Shown in pieces: positions 1 through 9,379 of a DNA stretch of 64,000 bases. Origin of the DNA: Dokdonella fugitiva (GTDB taxonomy: Bacteria > Pseudomonadota > Gammaproteobacteria > Xanthomonadales > Rhodanobacteraceae); contig NZ_JACGXL010000004.1 in NCBI RefSeq assembly GCF_014138265.1, positions 248,001 through 312,000 on the forward strand. The letters run 5' to 3'. Below the pieces are notes generated by a model. That model did no database searches and was not told where the DNA came from. It was given only the letters and a program-made list of their open reading frames with translations. Position 1 is the stretch's first letter. Every line of letters starts with the position of its first letter. A program made the translations under genes and the position numbers.

Positions 1-204
1 ATGACGTCGCCGGTGATCACGGTGAACCCGACCGACACGGTCGACACCTGCATGCGCCTGTGCACCGACAGCCGCGTGCGCCACCTGCCCGTCGTCGAAG
101 GCGCGAAAGTCGTCGGCGTCGTCTCGATCGGCGACCTCGTCAAGGCCGTGATCAGCGAACAGGGCGAGCAGATCGAGCAGTTGCAGCGCTACATCGCGGG
201 CTGA
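1..204 (+). CDS. CBS-domain protein, C-terminal fragment (gene starts before the window)
   Basis: The first 67 codons visible read as the second half of a CBS-domain protein. The stretch TSPVITVNPTDTVDTCMRL followed by RHLPVVEG and VVGVVSIGDLVKAVI is a standard CBS repeat, and the Q-IEQLQRYI tail is the usual end of the small two-CBS proteins of about 140 residues found in proteobacteria. The Met at base 1 is almost certainly internal and the real start lies upstream of the window. CBS pairs bind adenosyl ligands and act as regulatory sensors; the ligand cannot be told here. Confidence 0.85.
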   Translation: MTSPVITVNPTDTVDTCMRLCTDSRVRHLPVVEGAKVVGVVSIGDLVKAVISEQGEQIEQLQRYIAG

Positions 205-229
205 CGACGCCCGGCACGCTCGCCGCGCG

Positions 230-898
230 CTAGGTTGCGCCCGGCTGGCTCTCCGGCCGCGCCGCATCGAATTCCGGCAGCGCCATGCAGCGCTCGTTGA
301 TCGCGGCGATCGTCGGGAACGGCGCGAGGTCGACGCCGAATCGCTTCGCGTTGTAGACCTGCGGAACGAGGCAGGCGTCGGCGAGGCCCGGTGTGTCGCC
401 GTGACAGAACTCGCCGGTGGCGACGTCGCCGACCAGGATCGCCTCGAAGGCGCGGAAGCCAAGTTCGATCCAGTGCCGCGTCCAGCGCTCGCGCGCGCCC
501 GCGTCGACGCCGAGTTCGCGCTCGAGGTACTGCATCACGCGCAGGTTGTTGAGCGGATGCACGTCGCACGCGATCACCTGCGCGAGGCCGCGCACGTGGG
601 CGCGGTCGCGCGGCAGCGTCGGCAGCAGCGGGCGGTCCTGGTTCACGTCGTCGAGGTACTCGATGATCGCCATCGACTGGCGGATCACGCGTTGGCCGTC
701 GACGAGTACGGGCACGGCTTCCAGCGGATTGAGCTCGCGGTGCGCCGGCGCATGCTGTTCGCCGCCGTTGTCGAGCAGGTGCACCGGCTTGATCGCGTAC
801 GCGAGCCCCTTGAGGTTCAGCGCGATGCGCACGCGGTAGCACGCGCTCGAACGCCAGTAGTCGTACAGCGTGAGATCCGTGTGGTTCGACATGTCCAC
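230..898 (-). CDS. maiA: Maleylacetoacetate isomerase (zeta-class glutathione transferase)
   Basis: This 222-residue protein isomerises 4-maleylacetoacetate to 4-fumarylacetoacetate with glutathione, in the cytosol, between homogentisate dioxygenase and fumarylacetoacetase. Near the N-terminus, SSACYRVRIALNLKGL matches the zeta GST signature (SSCSWRVRIAL in relatives), and the thioredoxin-like half continues with NPLEAVPVLVDG and QSMAIIEYLDD. The all-helical C-terminal half follows (HPLNNLRVMQYLE, TPGLADACLVPQVYNAKRFGVDL). Length is normal for the family. It is the last gene of the tyrosine-degradation run, 27 bases after fahA, so it is probably cotranscribed. The alternative of a generic GST is unlikely given the context. 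Confidence 0.93.
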   Translation of the reverse strand: MDMSNHTDLTLYDYWRSSACYRVRIALNLKGLAYAIKPVHLLDNGGEQHAPAHRELNPLEAVPVLVDGQRVIRQSMAIIEYLDDVNQDRPLLPTLPRDRAHVRGLAQVIACDVHPLNNLRVMQYLERELGVDAGARERWTRHWIELGFRAFEAILVGDVATGEFCHGDTPGLADACLVPQVYNAKRFGVDLAPFPTIAAINERCMALPEFDAARPESQPGAT

Positions 899-925
899 CC
901 TCCCCTGCAGCCGACCGCCCGTGCG

Positions 926-1918
926 TCAGCCGCGCGGCGCCTGCCGCGTGACCGTCTGCTCGATCGCGCCGAAGATGCTGCGACCCGCACCGTCGGTGAT
1001 CTCGATGCGTACCGTATCACCGAACTTGAGGAACGGCGTGCTCGGCTTGCCGTCGCGCAGGGTCTCCACCGTGCGCTGCTCGGCGAGGCAGGACGCGCCC
1101 TTGCCGGTGTCCTCGTTGGCGATCGTGCCCGAGCCGACGATCGTGCCCGCGCCGAGCGGGCGCGTCTTCGCCGCGTGCGCGACGAGGTCGGCGAAGCTGA
1201 ACTGCATGTCGACGCCGGTTTCGGCTTCGCCGAACCAGGCGCCATTGATCCACGTGCGCATCGGCAGGTGCAGCTTCTCGCCGCGCCAGGCATCGCCGAG
1301 TTCGTCCGGCGTCACCAGCACCGGCGACAGCGTCGAGCGCGGCTTGGACTGCAGGAAGCCGAAGCCTTTGGCGAGTTCGGCCGGGATCAGCCCGCGCAGC
1401 GAAACGTCGTTGACGAGTCCGACGAGCTGGATGTGCGAGGCCGCGGTCGCGGACGACGCCCCCATCGGCACGTCGTCGGTGACGACGACGACCTCGGCTT
1501 CTAGGTCGATGCCCCAGTCCTCGCTCGAGGCGAGGATCGGGTCGCGCGGGCCGTAGAAGCCGGCGCTCGTCGCCTGGTACATGAGCGGATCGACGTAGAA
1601 GCTCTCCGGCACGTCGGCGCCGCGCGCACGGCGCACGCGTTCGACGTGCGGCAGGTAGGCCGAACCGTCGACGAACTCGTACGCGCGCGGCAACGGCGCG
1701 GCGAGCGCGGCCGTGTCGAGCGCGAACGCGCCCGAGGCCGTGCCGGCGTCGAGTTCCGCGGCGAGTGCGTTCAGACGCGGCGCCGCGTTCGACCAGTCGT
1801 CGAGTGCCGCCTGCAGCGTCGCTGCGATCGCGCTCGCGCGTACCGCGCGCGACAGGTCGCGACTGACGACGACGAGCGTGCCGTCGCGGCCGCCTTCCTT
1901 GAGGGATCCGAGTTTCAT
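926..1918 (-). CDS. fahA: Fumarylacetoacetase (FAA hydrolase family)
   Basis: Predicted to cleave fumarylacetoacetate to fumarate and acetoacetate, the last step of tyrosine degradation. The 330-residue product begins [22 protein letters not shown], typical of the N-terminal cap of bacterial FAA hydrolases. The catalytic FAA fold follows, with YEFVDGSAYLPHVERVRRARG, the acidic metal-site stretch DLEAEVVVVTDDVP, LVNDVSLR and LGAGTIVGSGTIANED. The start was placed at 1918 because an in-frame extension upstream has no family similarity and lies inside the preceding gene. The ATG overlaps the stop of the upstream membrane-protein gene (ATGA), implying translational coupling in the hmgA-fahA-maiA run. 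Confidence 0.92.
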   Translation of the reverse strand: MKLGSLKEGGRDGTLVVVSRDLSRAVRASAIAATLQAALDDWSNAAPRLNALAAELDAGTASGAFALDTAALAAPLPRAYEFVDGSAYLPHVERVRRARGADVPESFYVDPLMYQATSAGFYGPRDPILASSEDWGIDLEAEVVVVTDDVPMGASSATAASHIQLVGLVNDVSLRGLIPAELAKGFGFLQSKPRSTLSPVLVTPDELGDAWRGEKLHLPMRTWINGAWFGEAETGVDMQFSFADLVAHAAKTRPLGAGTIVGSGTIANEDTGKGASCLAEQRTVETLRDGKPSTPFLKFGDTVRIEITDGAGRSIFGAIEQTVTRQAPRG

Positions 1919-2475
1919 GGTTCTGTCCGTTCTGGTTTGACGGGGACTGCGGCGCCGGACGCGTCGCCCGCGCGCGCGTCGGCGTAAGTATTCCACGCCC
2001 AGCCGACGAGCCGGGCGCCGGTATGCACGTGGAACAGCGCCGATGCGGGCGCGAGCAGCAGCACGAGGCCGCAGCGCAGGCGCAGGCACCCGCCGCCGAT
2101 CACGCGCGTGCGCTGCCAGACGCGCGCGTCGGCGGGCGGCCAGCGCCCCGCGCGCAGCGCCACCAGCATCGCCCACACGCAGGTCGCGACGGCGAACAGC
2201 ACCGCCGTGCCGGCACCGACGCTGACGAGCATGGCGCCGCGGCACACGGCGTCGAGGTGATCGGTGTGCGCGAGCGCGTCGATGGCCGCGCGCTCGGAGC
2301 GCAGCCACGCGCCCCAGCCCCACAACACAAGCAACGCGGCGACGAGCCATGGCAACAGGCGGACCGGGCGGCGCCGGTGCTCGGTGGCATCGATCGGCTC
2401 GATGTCGCCGTGTCTGCGGCACGAAGGGGTCAGCTCGCGCGTCCAGATCGACGCGCGACGATCCGGCCCGCTCAT
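1915..2475 (-). CDS. Small membrane protein of unknown function inside the tyrosine-catabolism operon
   Basis: I do not recognise a family. The 186-residue product has a charged N-terminal tail followed by three hydrophobic segments: about residues 40-55 ([19 protein letters not shown]), about 82-102 ([21 protein letters not shown]), and about 124-145 ([14 protein letters not shown]). It is therefore probably an inner-membrane protein. Its ATG at 2475 overlaps the hmgA stop as ATGA, and its own stop overlaps the fahA start in the same way. It must therefore be translated with the pathway. A role in uptake or maintenance of the pathway is possible but nothing in the sequence shows it. Confidence 0.7.
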   Translation of the reverse strand: MSGPDRRASIWTRELTPSCRRHGDIEPIDATEHRRRPVRLLPWLVAALLVLWGWGAWLRSERAAIDALAHTDHLDAVCRGAMLVSVGAGTAVLFAVATCVWAMLVALRAGRWPPADARVWQRTRVIGGGCLRLRCGLVLLLAPASALFHVHTGARLVGWAWNTYADARAGDASGAAVPVKPERTEP

Positions 2476-3770
2476 CGCGCCGCGAAATGCTTCTGCAGGC
2501 CGCTCCAGCACGCCTGGTAGTCGCGCTGCCGGTGCGCGGCGGCGAGCGCCTGCGCGGTCGGCCGGATCACCGCGCGCGCCTCGAACATGAAGGCCATCGT
2601 GTCCTTGACGTAGTCGGGCCGGGACGTGTCGGCCGCACTCGCCTTCTCGAACGTCGCCGCGTCCGGGCCGTGGCCGGTGAAGCTGTTGTGCAGCGAGCAG
2701 CCGCCCGGCGCGAACCCTTCCGCCTTCGCGTCGTAAGCGCCGTGGATCAATCCCATGAACTCGCTCGCGACGTTGCGGTGGAACCAGGGCGGACGGAACG
2801 TGTCCTGCGCGGCGAGGATGCGCGGCGGGAAGATCACGAAGTCCATGTTGCTGACGCCTTCATGCTCGCCCGGAGAATGCAGCACGAGGAAGATCGACGG
2901 ATCCGGATGGTCGTAGCTGATCGAACCGATCGTGTTGTGGCGGCGCAGGTCGTACTTGTAAGGCGCGTAGTTGCCGTGCCAGCCGACTACGTCGATCGGC
3001 GAATGACCGATCGGCGCGCGCCAGAGATGGCCCTGGAACTTCGCGACGAGTTCGAAATCGCCTTCGAGGTCCTCGTAGGCGGCCTGCGGCGCGAGGAAAT
3101 CGCGCGGGTTGGCGAGGCCGTTGCTGCCGATCGGGCCGAGGTCGGGGAGCTTGAGCAGCGCAGCGAAGTTCTCGCAGACGTAGCCGCGCGCGGCACCGTC
3201 CGGCAATGCGACGCGGAAGCGCACGCCGCGCGGGACCACGAGGATCTCGTGCGGCACGACGTCGAGCACGCCGAACTCGGTCTCGACGTGCAGCCCTCCC
3301 TGCTGCGGCACGATCAGCAGTTCGCCGTCGGCGTCGTAGAACCAGCGTCCCTGCATGTCGCGGCTGGCCGCGTACAGGTGGATGCCGATGCCGTGCTGCG
3401 CGGCGGGCGAACCGTTGCCCGCCATCGTGTACAGGCCCTCGACGAAGTCGACCGGCTGCTGCGGCAGCGGCAACGGGCTCCAGCGCAACTGGTCCGGCGT
3501 GACCGCACCGCTGCCGAAGTCATTGTGGAATGCCGGCTGCTCGAACGGCGCGAACGTGCCGTGCATCGCCGCGGGCCGGATACGATAGAGCCAGCTGCGC
3601 CGGTTCGCGTGGCGCGGCGCGGTGAACGCGGTGCCCGACAGCTGTTCGGCGTACAGGCCGTGCGCGACGCGCTGCGGCGAATTGCGCCCGACCGGCAAGG
3701 TGCCGGCGACCGCTTCGCTCGCGAACTCGTTGCCGAAACCGGATTGGTAGCCGTTGCTTGCGATCGTCAT
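2472..3770 (-). CDS. hmgA: Homogentisate 1,2-dioxygenase
   Basis: This cytosolic non-haem iron enzyme opens the ring of homogentisate to maleylacetoacetate. The 432-residue length is normal. It opens with [19 protein letters not shown] and has [17 protein letters not shown], both diagnostic. The iron-site region toward the C-terminus reads [18 protein letters not shown], then [15 protein letters not shown], giving the His-Glu-His ligands and neighbouring histidines of the family. It lies 168 bases downstream of hppD on the same strand, with an intergenic palindromic repeat between them, and it overlaps the next gene by ATGA. Loss of this gene in other bacteria causes brown pyomelanin pigment. 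Confidence 0.97.
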   Translation of the reverse strand: MTIASNGYQSGFGNEFASEAVAGTLPVGRNSPQRVAHGLYAEQLSGTAFTAPRHANRRSWLYRIRPAAMHGTFAPFEQPAFHNDFGSGAVTPDQLRWSPLPLPQQPVDFVEGLYTMAGNGSPAAQHGIGIHLYAASRDMQGRWFYDADGELLIVPQQGGLHVETEFGVLDVVPHEILVVPRGVRFRVALPDGAARGYVCENFAALLKLPDLGPIGSNGLANPRDFLAPQAAYEDLEGDFELVAKFQGHLWRAPIGHSPIDVVGWHGNYAPYKYDLRRHNTIGSISYDHPDPSIFLVLHSPGEHEGVSNMDFVIFPPRILAAQDTFRPPWFHRNVASEFMGLIHGAYDAKAEGFAPGGCSLHNSFTGHGPDAATFEKASAADTSRPDYVKDTMAFMFEARAVIRPTAQALAAAHRQRDYQACWSGLQKHFAAR

Positions 3771-3836
3771 GATTCAGGCTCCGAAATTTCGATTCCACCC
3801 GGAAAGTCGCCGCGCCCCCTGCTTCACGCCATCGTC

Positions 3837-3856
3837 ATTCCCGCGCAAGCGGGAAT
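3837..3856. repeat. Interspersed palindromic repeat between hppD and hmgA
   Basis: ATTCCCGC (3837-3844) pairs perfectly with GCGGGAAT (3849-3856) around a GCAA loop, inside the longer context CGTCATTCCCGCGCAAGCGG. This is the common proteobacterial intergenic element of the 'GTCATTCCCGCG...GCGGGAATCC' type. A degraded second arm seems to follow to about 3905 (TCCGTTTTCGCGGGGCATGC). It sits within the predicted hppD-hmgA transcript and could stabilise the upstream part of the message or attenuate read-through. Confidence 0.7.
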
Positions 3857-3938
3857 CCATTCTCCGCCCCGGCAAGCGACGATGGACGTCCGTTTTCGCG
3901 GGGCATGCCGCGCGGACTCGTGGCGACCCCGCCGAGCG

Positions 3939-5024
3939 TTACAGCACGCCGCGCTTCATCTGGTCGCGCTCGATCGACTCGAACAGCGCCTGGAAGTTGC
4001 CTTCGCCGAAGCCCTCGTTGCCCTTGCGCTGGATGATCTCGAAGAAGATCGGGCCGATCGCGTTCTGCGTGAAGATCTGCAGCAGCTTGCGCTGCTTGGT
4101 CTCCGGGTCGGCGTCGATGAGGATCTTGTTCTTCGCCAGGCGTGGCACGTCCTCGCCGTGGTTGGGGATGCGGATGTCGATGACGTCGAAATACGTGGTC
4201 GGCGTGTCGAGGAATTCGACGCCGGCCGCGCGCATGCGCTCGACCGTCGAATAGATGTCGTCGGTGAAGCAGGCGATGTGCTGGATGCCTTCGCCGTGAT
4301 AGGCGTCGAGGTATTCGTTGATCTGCGACTTCGGATCGCTCGATTCGTTCAGCGGGATGCGCACGATGCCGTCCGGCGCGGTCATCGCCTTCGACACGAG
4401 GCCGGTCTTCACGCCCTTGATGTCGAAGTAGCGGATCTCGCGGAAGTTGAACAGGCGCTCGTAGTAGTCCGACCACTTCTGCATGTTGCCGAAGTAGAGG
4501 TTGTGCGTGAGGTGGTCGATGAAGGTGAGACCGAACCCGACCGGGTCCTGCGCGACGCCTTCGATCGCGACGAAGTCGCTGGCGTAGGCGTCGCCCGTGC
4601 GCGGCACGAGGTAGAGCATGCAGTCGCCGATGCCCTTGACCACGGGCACGTCGATCGCGCGCGACGCCGCCTTGTGCGCGATGCGTTCGCCGCCGTTGGC
4701 GATCACCGCCTGTTCGATCTCGGCGACCGGCTTGGTGAAGCGGATCGCGAAGCCGCACGCGCACGGCCCGTGTTGCGCGGCGAAGTCGGCGGCGAACGAG
4801 TCGGGATCCTCGTTGACGAGGAAGTTGACGCCGTTCTGCCGATACACGGTGATCGCGCGCGAACGGTGCTTCAGCACCGCGCTGAAACCCATGCGCTTGA
4901 ACAGCGAGTGCAGCTCGTCGGCGCGACCGGCCGGTGCGGCGAACTCGACGAACTCGAAGCCGTCGATACCCATCGGGTTGTCGAACGTCGTGACCTGCAT
5001 GCCGAGGTTGGGTTGGGCGTTCAT
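3939..5024 (-). CDS. hppD: 4-hydroxyphenylpyruvate dioxygenase
   Basis: This Fe(II) enzyme converts 4-hydroxyphenylpyruvate to homogentisate, the entry step of this pathway. The 361-residue product has two VOC half-domains. The N-terminal half begins MGIDGFEFVEFAAP. The C-terminal half carries the iron ligands: His in LTFIDHLTHNLYFGNM, His in GIQHIACFTDDIYST, and Glu in GPIFFEIIQRKGNEGFGEGNF at the end. Length and motifs are complete. The gene is transcribed divergently from a MarR regulator 69 bases away, with a 16-bp inverted repeat between them that is a likely operator. hmgA follows downstream on the same strand. Confidence 0.97.
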   Translation of the reverse strand: MNAQPNLGMQVTTFDNPMGIDGFEFVEFAAPAGRADELHSLFKRMGFSAVLKHRSRAITVYRQNGVNFLVNEDPDSFAADFAAQHGPCACGFAIRFTKPVAEIEQAVIANGGERIAHKAASRAIDVPVVKGIGDCMLYLVPRTGDAYASDFVAIEGVAQDPVGFGLTFIDHLTHNLYFGNMQKWSDYYERLFNFREIRYFDIKGVKTGLVSKAMTAPDGIVRIPLNESSDPKSQINEYLDAYHGEGIQHIACFTDDIYSTVERMRAAGVEFLDTPTTYFDVIDIRIPNHGEDVPRLAKNKILIDADPETKQRKLLQIFTQNAIGPIFFEIIQRKGNEGFGEGNFQALFESIERDQMKRGVL

Positions 5025-5056
5025 CGCGGTCTCCGGTACCAGAAGCGTGCTACGAT

Positions 5057-5072
5057 AGTTTCATCTGAAACT
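5057..5072. promoter_or_regulatory. Inverted repeat in the hppD-marR divergent promoter region; likely MarR operator
   Basis: AGTTTCA (5057-5063) and TGAAACT (5066-5072) form a perfect 7-bp inverted repeat separated by TC. It lies in the only 69 bases separating hppD and the MarR-family gene. MarR dimers bind palindromes of about this size and usually control themselves and a divergent neighbour. That this protein binds here is inference. Confidence 0.6.
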
Positions 5073-5093
5073 TAATTCAAGCGGCACCGCCAC

Positions 5094-5534
5094 ATGGTCG
5101 ATCACGCTCCGCTCGAGCTCGAGCGCTTCCTGCCGTACCGCCTGTCGATCCTGTCGAACCGGGTCAGCCAGGCGATCGCGCGCGAGTATCAGGACCGCTT
5201 CGACCTTTCGATGACGGAATGGCGCGTGATGGCCGTGCTCGCGCGCTACGACGGCCACGGCCTGTCGGCGAGTGAAGTCGCCGCGCGCACGGAGATGGAC
5301 AAGGTCGCGGTCAGCCGCGCGTTGACCCGGCTGGTCGCGGCCAAGCGCGTGTCGCGGCGCGCGCACGACGGCGACAAGCGGCGCTCGGTGCTGCGCCTGA
5401 GCGCAGCGGGCTGGAAGGTGCACGACGCGGTCGCGCCGCTCGCGCGCACGCACGAACGCACGATGCTCGCCCAGCTGAGCGCCGACGAGCAGCGCGCGCT
5501 GCTGGCGATCCTCGACAAGCTCGCGCCGGTCTGA
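5094..5534 (+). CDS. MarR-family transcriptional regulator, probable regulator of tyrosine degradation
   Basis: A 146-residue winged-helix regulator. After an N-terminal helix (LPYRLSILSNRVSQAIAREYQDRF) comes MTEWRVMAVLARY, then the DNA-recognition region LSASEVAARTEMDKVAVSRALTRLVAAKRVSRR and the wing HDGDKRRSVLRLSAAG. The C-terminal helix (LSADEQRALLAILDKL) serves dimerisation. It is divergent from hppD with a palindrome between, and faces the transporter gene convergently. By family behaviour it is expected to repress hppD until an aromatic ligand binds. The ligand is not evident from sequence, and other HppD-linked MarR or IclR regulators exist. Confidence 0.85.
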   Translation: MVDHAPLELERFLPYRLSILSNRVSQAIAREYQDRFDLSMTEWRVMAVLARYDGHGLSASEVAARTEMDKVAVSRALTRLVAAKRVSRRAHDGDKRRSVLRLSAAGWKVHDAVAPLARTHERTMLAQLSADEQRALLAILDKLAPV

Positions 5535-5588
5535 ACGACCGGCGCGCGGATGGCGACGCGAGCGGCGTCGCCGCGAAACGGTGGCGCC

Positions 5589-7094
5589 TCAGCGCACGCC
5601 GTGCATGAGTTTCTGGATCAGCGGCGCGATCAGGAACAACACGACGCCGGCGCCGGCGAGCGCCCAGAAGCCGAGCGTGTAGCCGCTCAGCGCGGAGCCC
5701 GTGGTCATGCCGGTCTCACCGCTGACCCACGCGGCGAAAACGCCGGACATGTTGTTGCCGTTGGCGATCGAGAGGAACCAGCCGCCCATCGCGAAGCCGA
5801 CGTAGCGCGGCGGTGCGAGCTTGGTCACCATCGACAGGCCGACCGGCGACAGGCAGAGTTCGCCGACCGACTGGATCACGTAGACCATGAACAGGGTCCA
5901 GAACGGGATCTTGCTGTGCGCGTCGACGAGGTAGGTCAACGCGTACATGAGCAGCAGGAACGCGAGGCCGTTGCCGACGAGGCCGAGGCCGAACTTGCGC
6001 GGGATCGACGGCTCGACGTTGCGCTTGCCCATCCAGATCCAGATGGCGGCGATGATCGGCGCGAGGCCGATGATCGCGAGCGAATTGACCGACTGGAACC
6101 AGGCGACCGGGAATTCCCAGCTGCCGAACATGCGGTCGACGATGTTCTGCGCGAGGAAGTTGAATGAACTGCCGGCCTGCTCGAAGAACATCCAGAACAG
6201 CGCGTTGAACACGAAGATGATCAGCATCGCGACGACCTTGTCGCGCGCGACCGCACCCTCGCGGATGCCTTCGACGAGCAGCATGACGGCAAGGCCGATG
6301 AACAGCACGCCGAGGATCACGATCAGCGCGGTCGCGCCGAGCTTGGAGAGCAGGAAGTAGACCAGCGGCACGCCGATCGCCGCGCAGCCGAGCACGATGC
6401 CGATGCCGCGCGCCTGCGGCACCTCGGCCGGCGGGCGGCCGATGCCGTGAAGCTGGCGCCGGCCGAACCAGAACCAGAGGAAACTGAGGATCATGCCGAC
6501 GCCGGAGGCGAGGAACACGACCTTGTAGTTCTGCTGCAGCGGCGTGTCGGTGATGACGCTCGCGAGCCAGCCGGTCACCAGCGGCGAGAGGAATCCGCCG
6601 AGGTTGATGCCCATGTAGAAGATCGTGAAACCGGCGTCGCGGCGGCGGTCTTCCTGGCTGTAGAGCTGGCCGACCATGGTCGAGATGTTCGGCTTGAACA
6701 GACCGTTGCCGACGATCACGAGCGCGAGGCCGAACAGGAAGATCTCCTGGTTCGGGATCATGATCACGAACAGGCCCGAGGCCATGATCACCGCGCCGAT
6801 GAGAATCGAGCGCTGGTAGCCGATCAGCTGGTCGGCGACGTAGCCGCCGAACAGTGAGGCCGCGTAGATCAGCGCGAGATAGGCGCCGTAGACGTCGTTC
6901 GCGGGCGCCTCGCCCGTGCCGGAACCGCCGTAGAACTGCGCGACGATGTACAGCGTCAGAGCCCAGCGCATGCCGTAGAAGGCGAAGCGCTCCCAGTATT
7001 CGGTCATGAACAGCATCCACAGCGGCGCCGGATGGCCGAGGCGCTGCGGGAAGCTCGGGGGCGCGGCGGGCGCGCCGGGGCTGGCGGTGGACAT
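5589..7094 (-). CDS. Proton-dependent oligopeptide transporter (POT/PTR2 family)
   Basis: A 501-residue major-facilitator protein with about 14 hydrophobic segments, predicted to import di- and tripeptides with protons across the inner membrane. The family's E-x-x-E-R-F motif is present near the start of TM1 (TEYWERFAFYGMRWALTLYI, Glu32, Glu35, Arg36). GNGLFKPNISTMVGQLY and DAGFTIFYMGINLGGFLSPL are the two PTR2 signature regions. The gene lies downstream of tryptophan dioxygenase on the same strand, after a 164-base gap. Delivering peptides whose aromatic residues are then degraded is a reasonable contextual role, but is inference. Confidence 0.93.
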   Translation of the reverse strand: MSTASPGAPAAPPSFPQRLGHPAPLWMLFMTEYWERFAFYGMRWALTLYIVAQFYGGSGTGEAPANDVYGAYLALIYAASLFGGYVADQLIGYQRSILIGAVIMASGLFVIMIPNQEIFLFGLALVIVGNGLFKPNISTMVGQLYSQEDRRRDAGFTIFYMGINLGGFLSPLVTGWLASVITDTPLQQNYKVVFLASGVGMILSFLWFWFGRRQLHGIGRPPAEVPQARGIGIVLGCAAIGVPLVYFLLSKLGATALIVILGVLFIGLAVMLLVEGIREGAVARDKVVAMLIIFVFNALFWMFFEQAGSSFNFLAQNIVDRMFGSWEFPVAWFQSVNSLAIIGLAPIIAAIWIWMGKRNVEPSIPRKFGLGLVGNGLAFLLLMYALTYLVDAHSKIPFWTLFMVYVIQSVGELCLSPVGLSMVTKLAPPRYVGFAMGGWFLSIANGNNMSGVFAAWVSGETGMTTGSALSGYTLGFWALAGAGVVLFLIAPLIQKLMHGVR

Positions 7095-7258
7095 GGATTC
7101 CCCTCGAAGTGACGTATCGCGAACGTGTAACCGCTGGCGCCCGCCGCGTCAAACCGCAGCGCAGCGGGATTCGCCGGAGCGAGCGTGCTAGCAGCCGGCC
7201 GGCGGCATCGCGGCGTCCACGGGCCCGGCCCGACGCTCGCGCGGCCGCGCGGCGTGCC

Positions 7259-8116
7259 TCAGGGAGTGCCGATCTCGGTGCGCACGTCGACGAGTTCGGG
7301 GAAGAACGTGAGGTCGAGCGCCTTCTTGAGGAAGGCGACGCCGGACGACCCGCCCGTGCCACGGCGGAAGCCGATGATGCGTTCGACCGTCTTCATGTGG
7401 CGGAAGCGCCACAGCTGGAAGCTTTCCTCGATGTCGACGAGCTGCTCGCAGAGGTGGTACTCGGGCCAGAAGTCGCGCGCTCGCTCGTAGATGCGCTTGA
7501 ACACCGGCACGAGTTCCGGCGTGCGCTCGTGCGGCCGGCTGAAATCGCGCTCGAGGCACGCCGCCGGCACCGCGTGGCCACGCCGCGCGAGGAAGCGCAG
7601 CACTTCGTCGTACAGGCTCGGCTCGACCAGCGCGCGGCGCAGTTCGGACTGGGCCGCCGGATCGTGGTCGAACACCTTGAGCATGCCTGCGTTCTTGTTG
7701 CCGAGCAGGAACTCGATCGTGCGGTACTGCTGCGACTGGAAGCCGGAGGCCGGCCCGAGCACGTGGCGGAACTCGAGGTACTCCGACGGCGTCAGCGTCT
7801 CCAGCACGCCCCACTGCGCGAACAGCTGCTGCTGCACCTGCTTCACGCGCGCGAGCACCTTCAGCGTGGTGTCGACGTCGTCCGCGCGCAGGCGCGCGAT
7901 CGCCGCGCGCAGCTCGTGGATCATCAGCTTCATCCACAGCTCGGCGACCTGGTGCTGCACGATGAACAGCATCTCGTCGTGGTGCGGCGGGTCGCTGAGC
8001 GGCCTCTGCGCCGACAGCAGCACCGGCAGCTGCAGGTAGCCGCCGTACGTCGTGCGGTCGCGCAGGTCGAGTTCGATACCCTGCTCGAGCGGGCGCAGGT
8101 TGTGCGGTTCGTTCAT
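7259..8116 (-). CDS. kynA: Tryptophan 2,3-dioxygenase
   Basis: This haem enzyme oxidises L-tryptophan to N-formylkynurenine in the cytosol. The 285-residue product is all-helical in the family. Visible signatures are [53 protein letters not shown] and [20 protein letters not shown]. The last of these is the C-terminal helix with the haem-side histidine. The start at 8116 ([16 protein letters not shown]) was chosen over a very long upstream extension that is merely antisense to the E1 alpha gene. It is a likely first gene of a unit reading into the peptide transporter. No other kynurenine-pathway gene is in the window. Confidence 0.94.
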   Translation of the reverse strand: MNEPHNLRPLEQGIELDLRDRTTYGGYLQLPVLLSAQRPLSDPPHHDEMLFIVQHQVAELWMKLMIHELRAAIARLRADDVDTTLKVLARVKQVQQQLFAQWGVLETLTPSEYLEFRHVLGPASGFQSQQYRTIEFLLGNKNAGMLKVFDHDPAAQSELRRALVEPSLYDEVLRFLARRGHAVPAACLERDFSRPHERTPELVPVFKRIYERARDFWPEYHLCEQLVDIEESFQLWRFRHMKTVERIIGFRRGTGGSSGVAFLKKALDLTFFPELVDVRTEIGTP

Positions 8117-8299
8117 CGCGACGTCATGAGCGTGAGAGCTGGCCAGTGTAACCCGGCGTCGACGATGTTGCGCCGGGCCTTGCGGTCGCGCCGGCCTGTT
8201 GCTTACTGTTCCGCTCCCATCGCCGCGGCCGCGCGCCGGCCCATCCGGCACCGTATTCCGAGCGCACGTGCGCCGTGCGACACCGCAACGGAGGCTGTC

Positions 8300-9379
8300 T
8301 TGTCCATCGCCGCCACCTTCGAGATCGAATTCCTGCAATACCTCGACGCCGACGGCAAGCTCGTCCGCGACGACCTGCCCGCGATCGCGCGCGACATTCG
8401 CCAGCTGGTCGACCTGTACAAGCAGATGCTGTTCGTGCGCGTGTTCGACGGCAAGGCGGTCGCGCTGCAGCGTACCGGCAAGCTCGGCACCTACGCGTCC
8501 TGCCTCGGCCACGAGGCCGCGCACGTGGCGATCGGCAGCGCGATGCAGGAAGACGACGTGTTCGCGCCGATGTACCGCGAGTACGGCGCGCAGTTCCATC
8601 GCGGCGTGAAGCCGCGCGAGGTGCTGCTGTACTGGGGCGGCGACGAACGCGGCAGCAATTTCTCCGGTCCCGCGCACGACTTCGCCTGGTGCGTCCCGAT
8701 CGCCACGCAGTGCCTGCACGCGGCCGGTTCGGCGCTCGCGTTCAAGGTGCGCAAGGAACCACGCGTCGCGGTCACCGTGGTCGGCGACGGCGGCTCGTCG
8801 AAGGGCGACTTCTACGGCGCGATCAACGTCGCCGGCGCGATGCAGCTGCCGCTCGTCGCGGTCATCGTCAACAACCAGTGGGCGATCTCGGTGCCGCGCA
8901 CGATGCAGACCGGCGCGAAGACGCTCGCGCAGAAGGGCATTGCCGCCGGCCTCGAATGCCTGCAGGTCGACGGCAACGACCTCGTCGCGATGCGCGCGGC
9001 GATGGACCACGCGATCAAGCGCGCGCGGCACGGCCACGGCGGCATGGTGATCGAGGCGGTCACCTATCGTCTGTCCGACCACACGACCGCGGACGACGCG
9101 CGCCGCTACCGCCCCGACGACGAAGTGAAGGCGGCGTGGCAGCGCGAGCCGCTCAAGCGCATGAAGGCTTACCTCATGTCGCTCAACGCGTGGACCGAGA
9201 AGGAAGACGAGGACTGGAAGGCCGAGTGCGCGGCCAAGGTCGACATCGAGGTCAACGCGTACCTGGAGACCAAGTCGCAGCCGACCGCGGCGATGTTCGA
9301 CTACACCTGGGCCGAGCTGCCGTCCGATCTCGCCGCGCAGCGCGAGGCGGTCCTGCGCGAGGACACGCGCCATGCGTGA
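8300..9379 (+). CDS. pdhA: 2-oxo acid (pyruvate-type) dehydrogenase E1 component, alpha subunit
   Basis: The thiamine-diphosphate subunit of a two-subunit E1 that decarboxylates a 2-oxo acid and passes the acyl group to E2. The 359-residue product has the thiamine motif [20 protein letters not shown] ending at VNNQWAIS, and the substrate-side phosphorylation-loop equivalent [16 protein letters not shown]. The start is TTG at 8300, preceded by GGAGG at 8290-8294, which gives [16 protein letters not shown] as in relatives. The subunit could serve pyruvate or branched-chain 2-oxo acids; sequence alone does not decide. The downstream lipoprotein gene overlaps its end by 8 bases. Confidence 0.9.
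   Translation: MSIAATFEIEFLQYLDADGKLVRDDLPAIARDIRQLVDLYKQMLFVRVFDGKAVALQRTGKLGTYASCLGHEAAHVAIGSAMQEDDVFAPMYREYGAQFHRGVKPREVLLYWGGDERGSNFSGPAHDFAWCVPIATQCLHAAGSALAFKVRKEPRVAVTVVGDGGSSKGDFYGAINVAGAMQLPLVAVIVNNQWAISVPRTMQTGAKTLAQKGIAAGLECLQVDGNDLVAMRAAMDHAIKRARHGHGGMVIEAVTYRLSDHTTADDARRYRPDDEVKAAWQREPLKRMKAYLMSLNAWTEKEDEDWKAECAAKVDIEVNAYLETKSQPTAAMFDYTWAELPSDLAAQREAVLREDTRHA

Noticed and set aside
2349-5075. Plus-strand open frame of 908 codons opposite hmgA and hppD
   Set aside because: Antisense shadow of two well-recognised enzymes.
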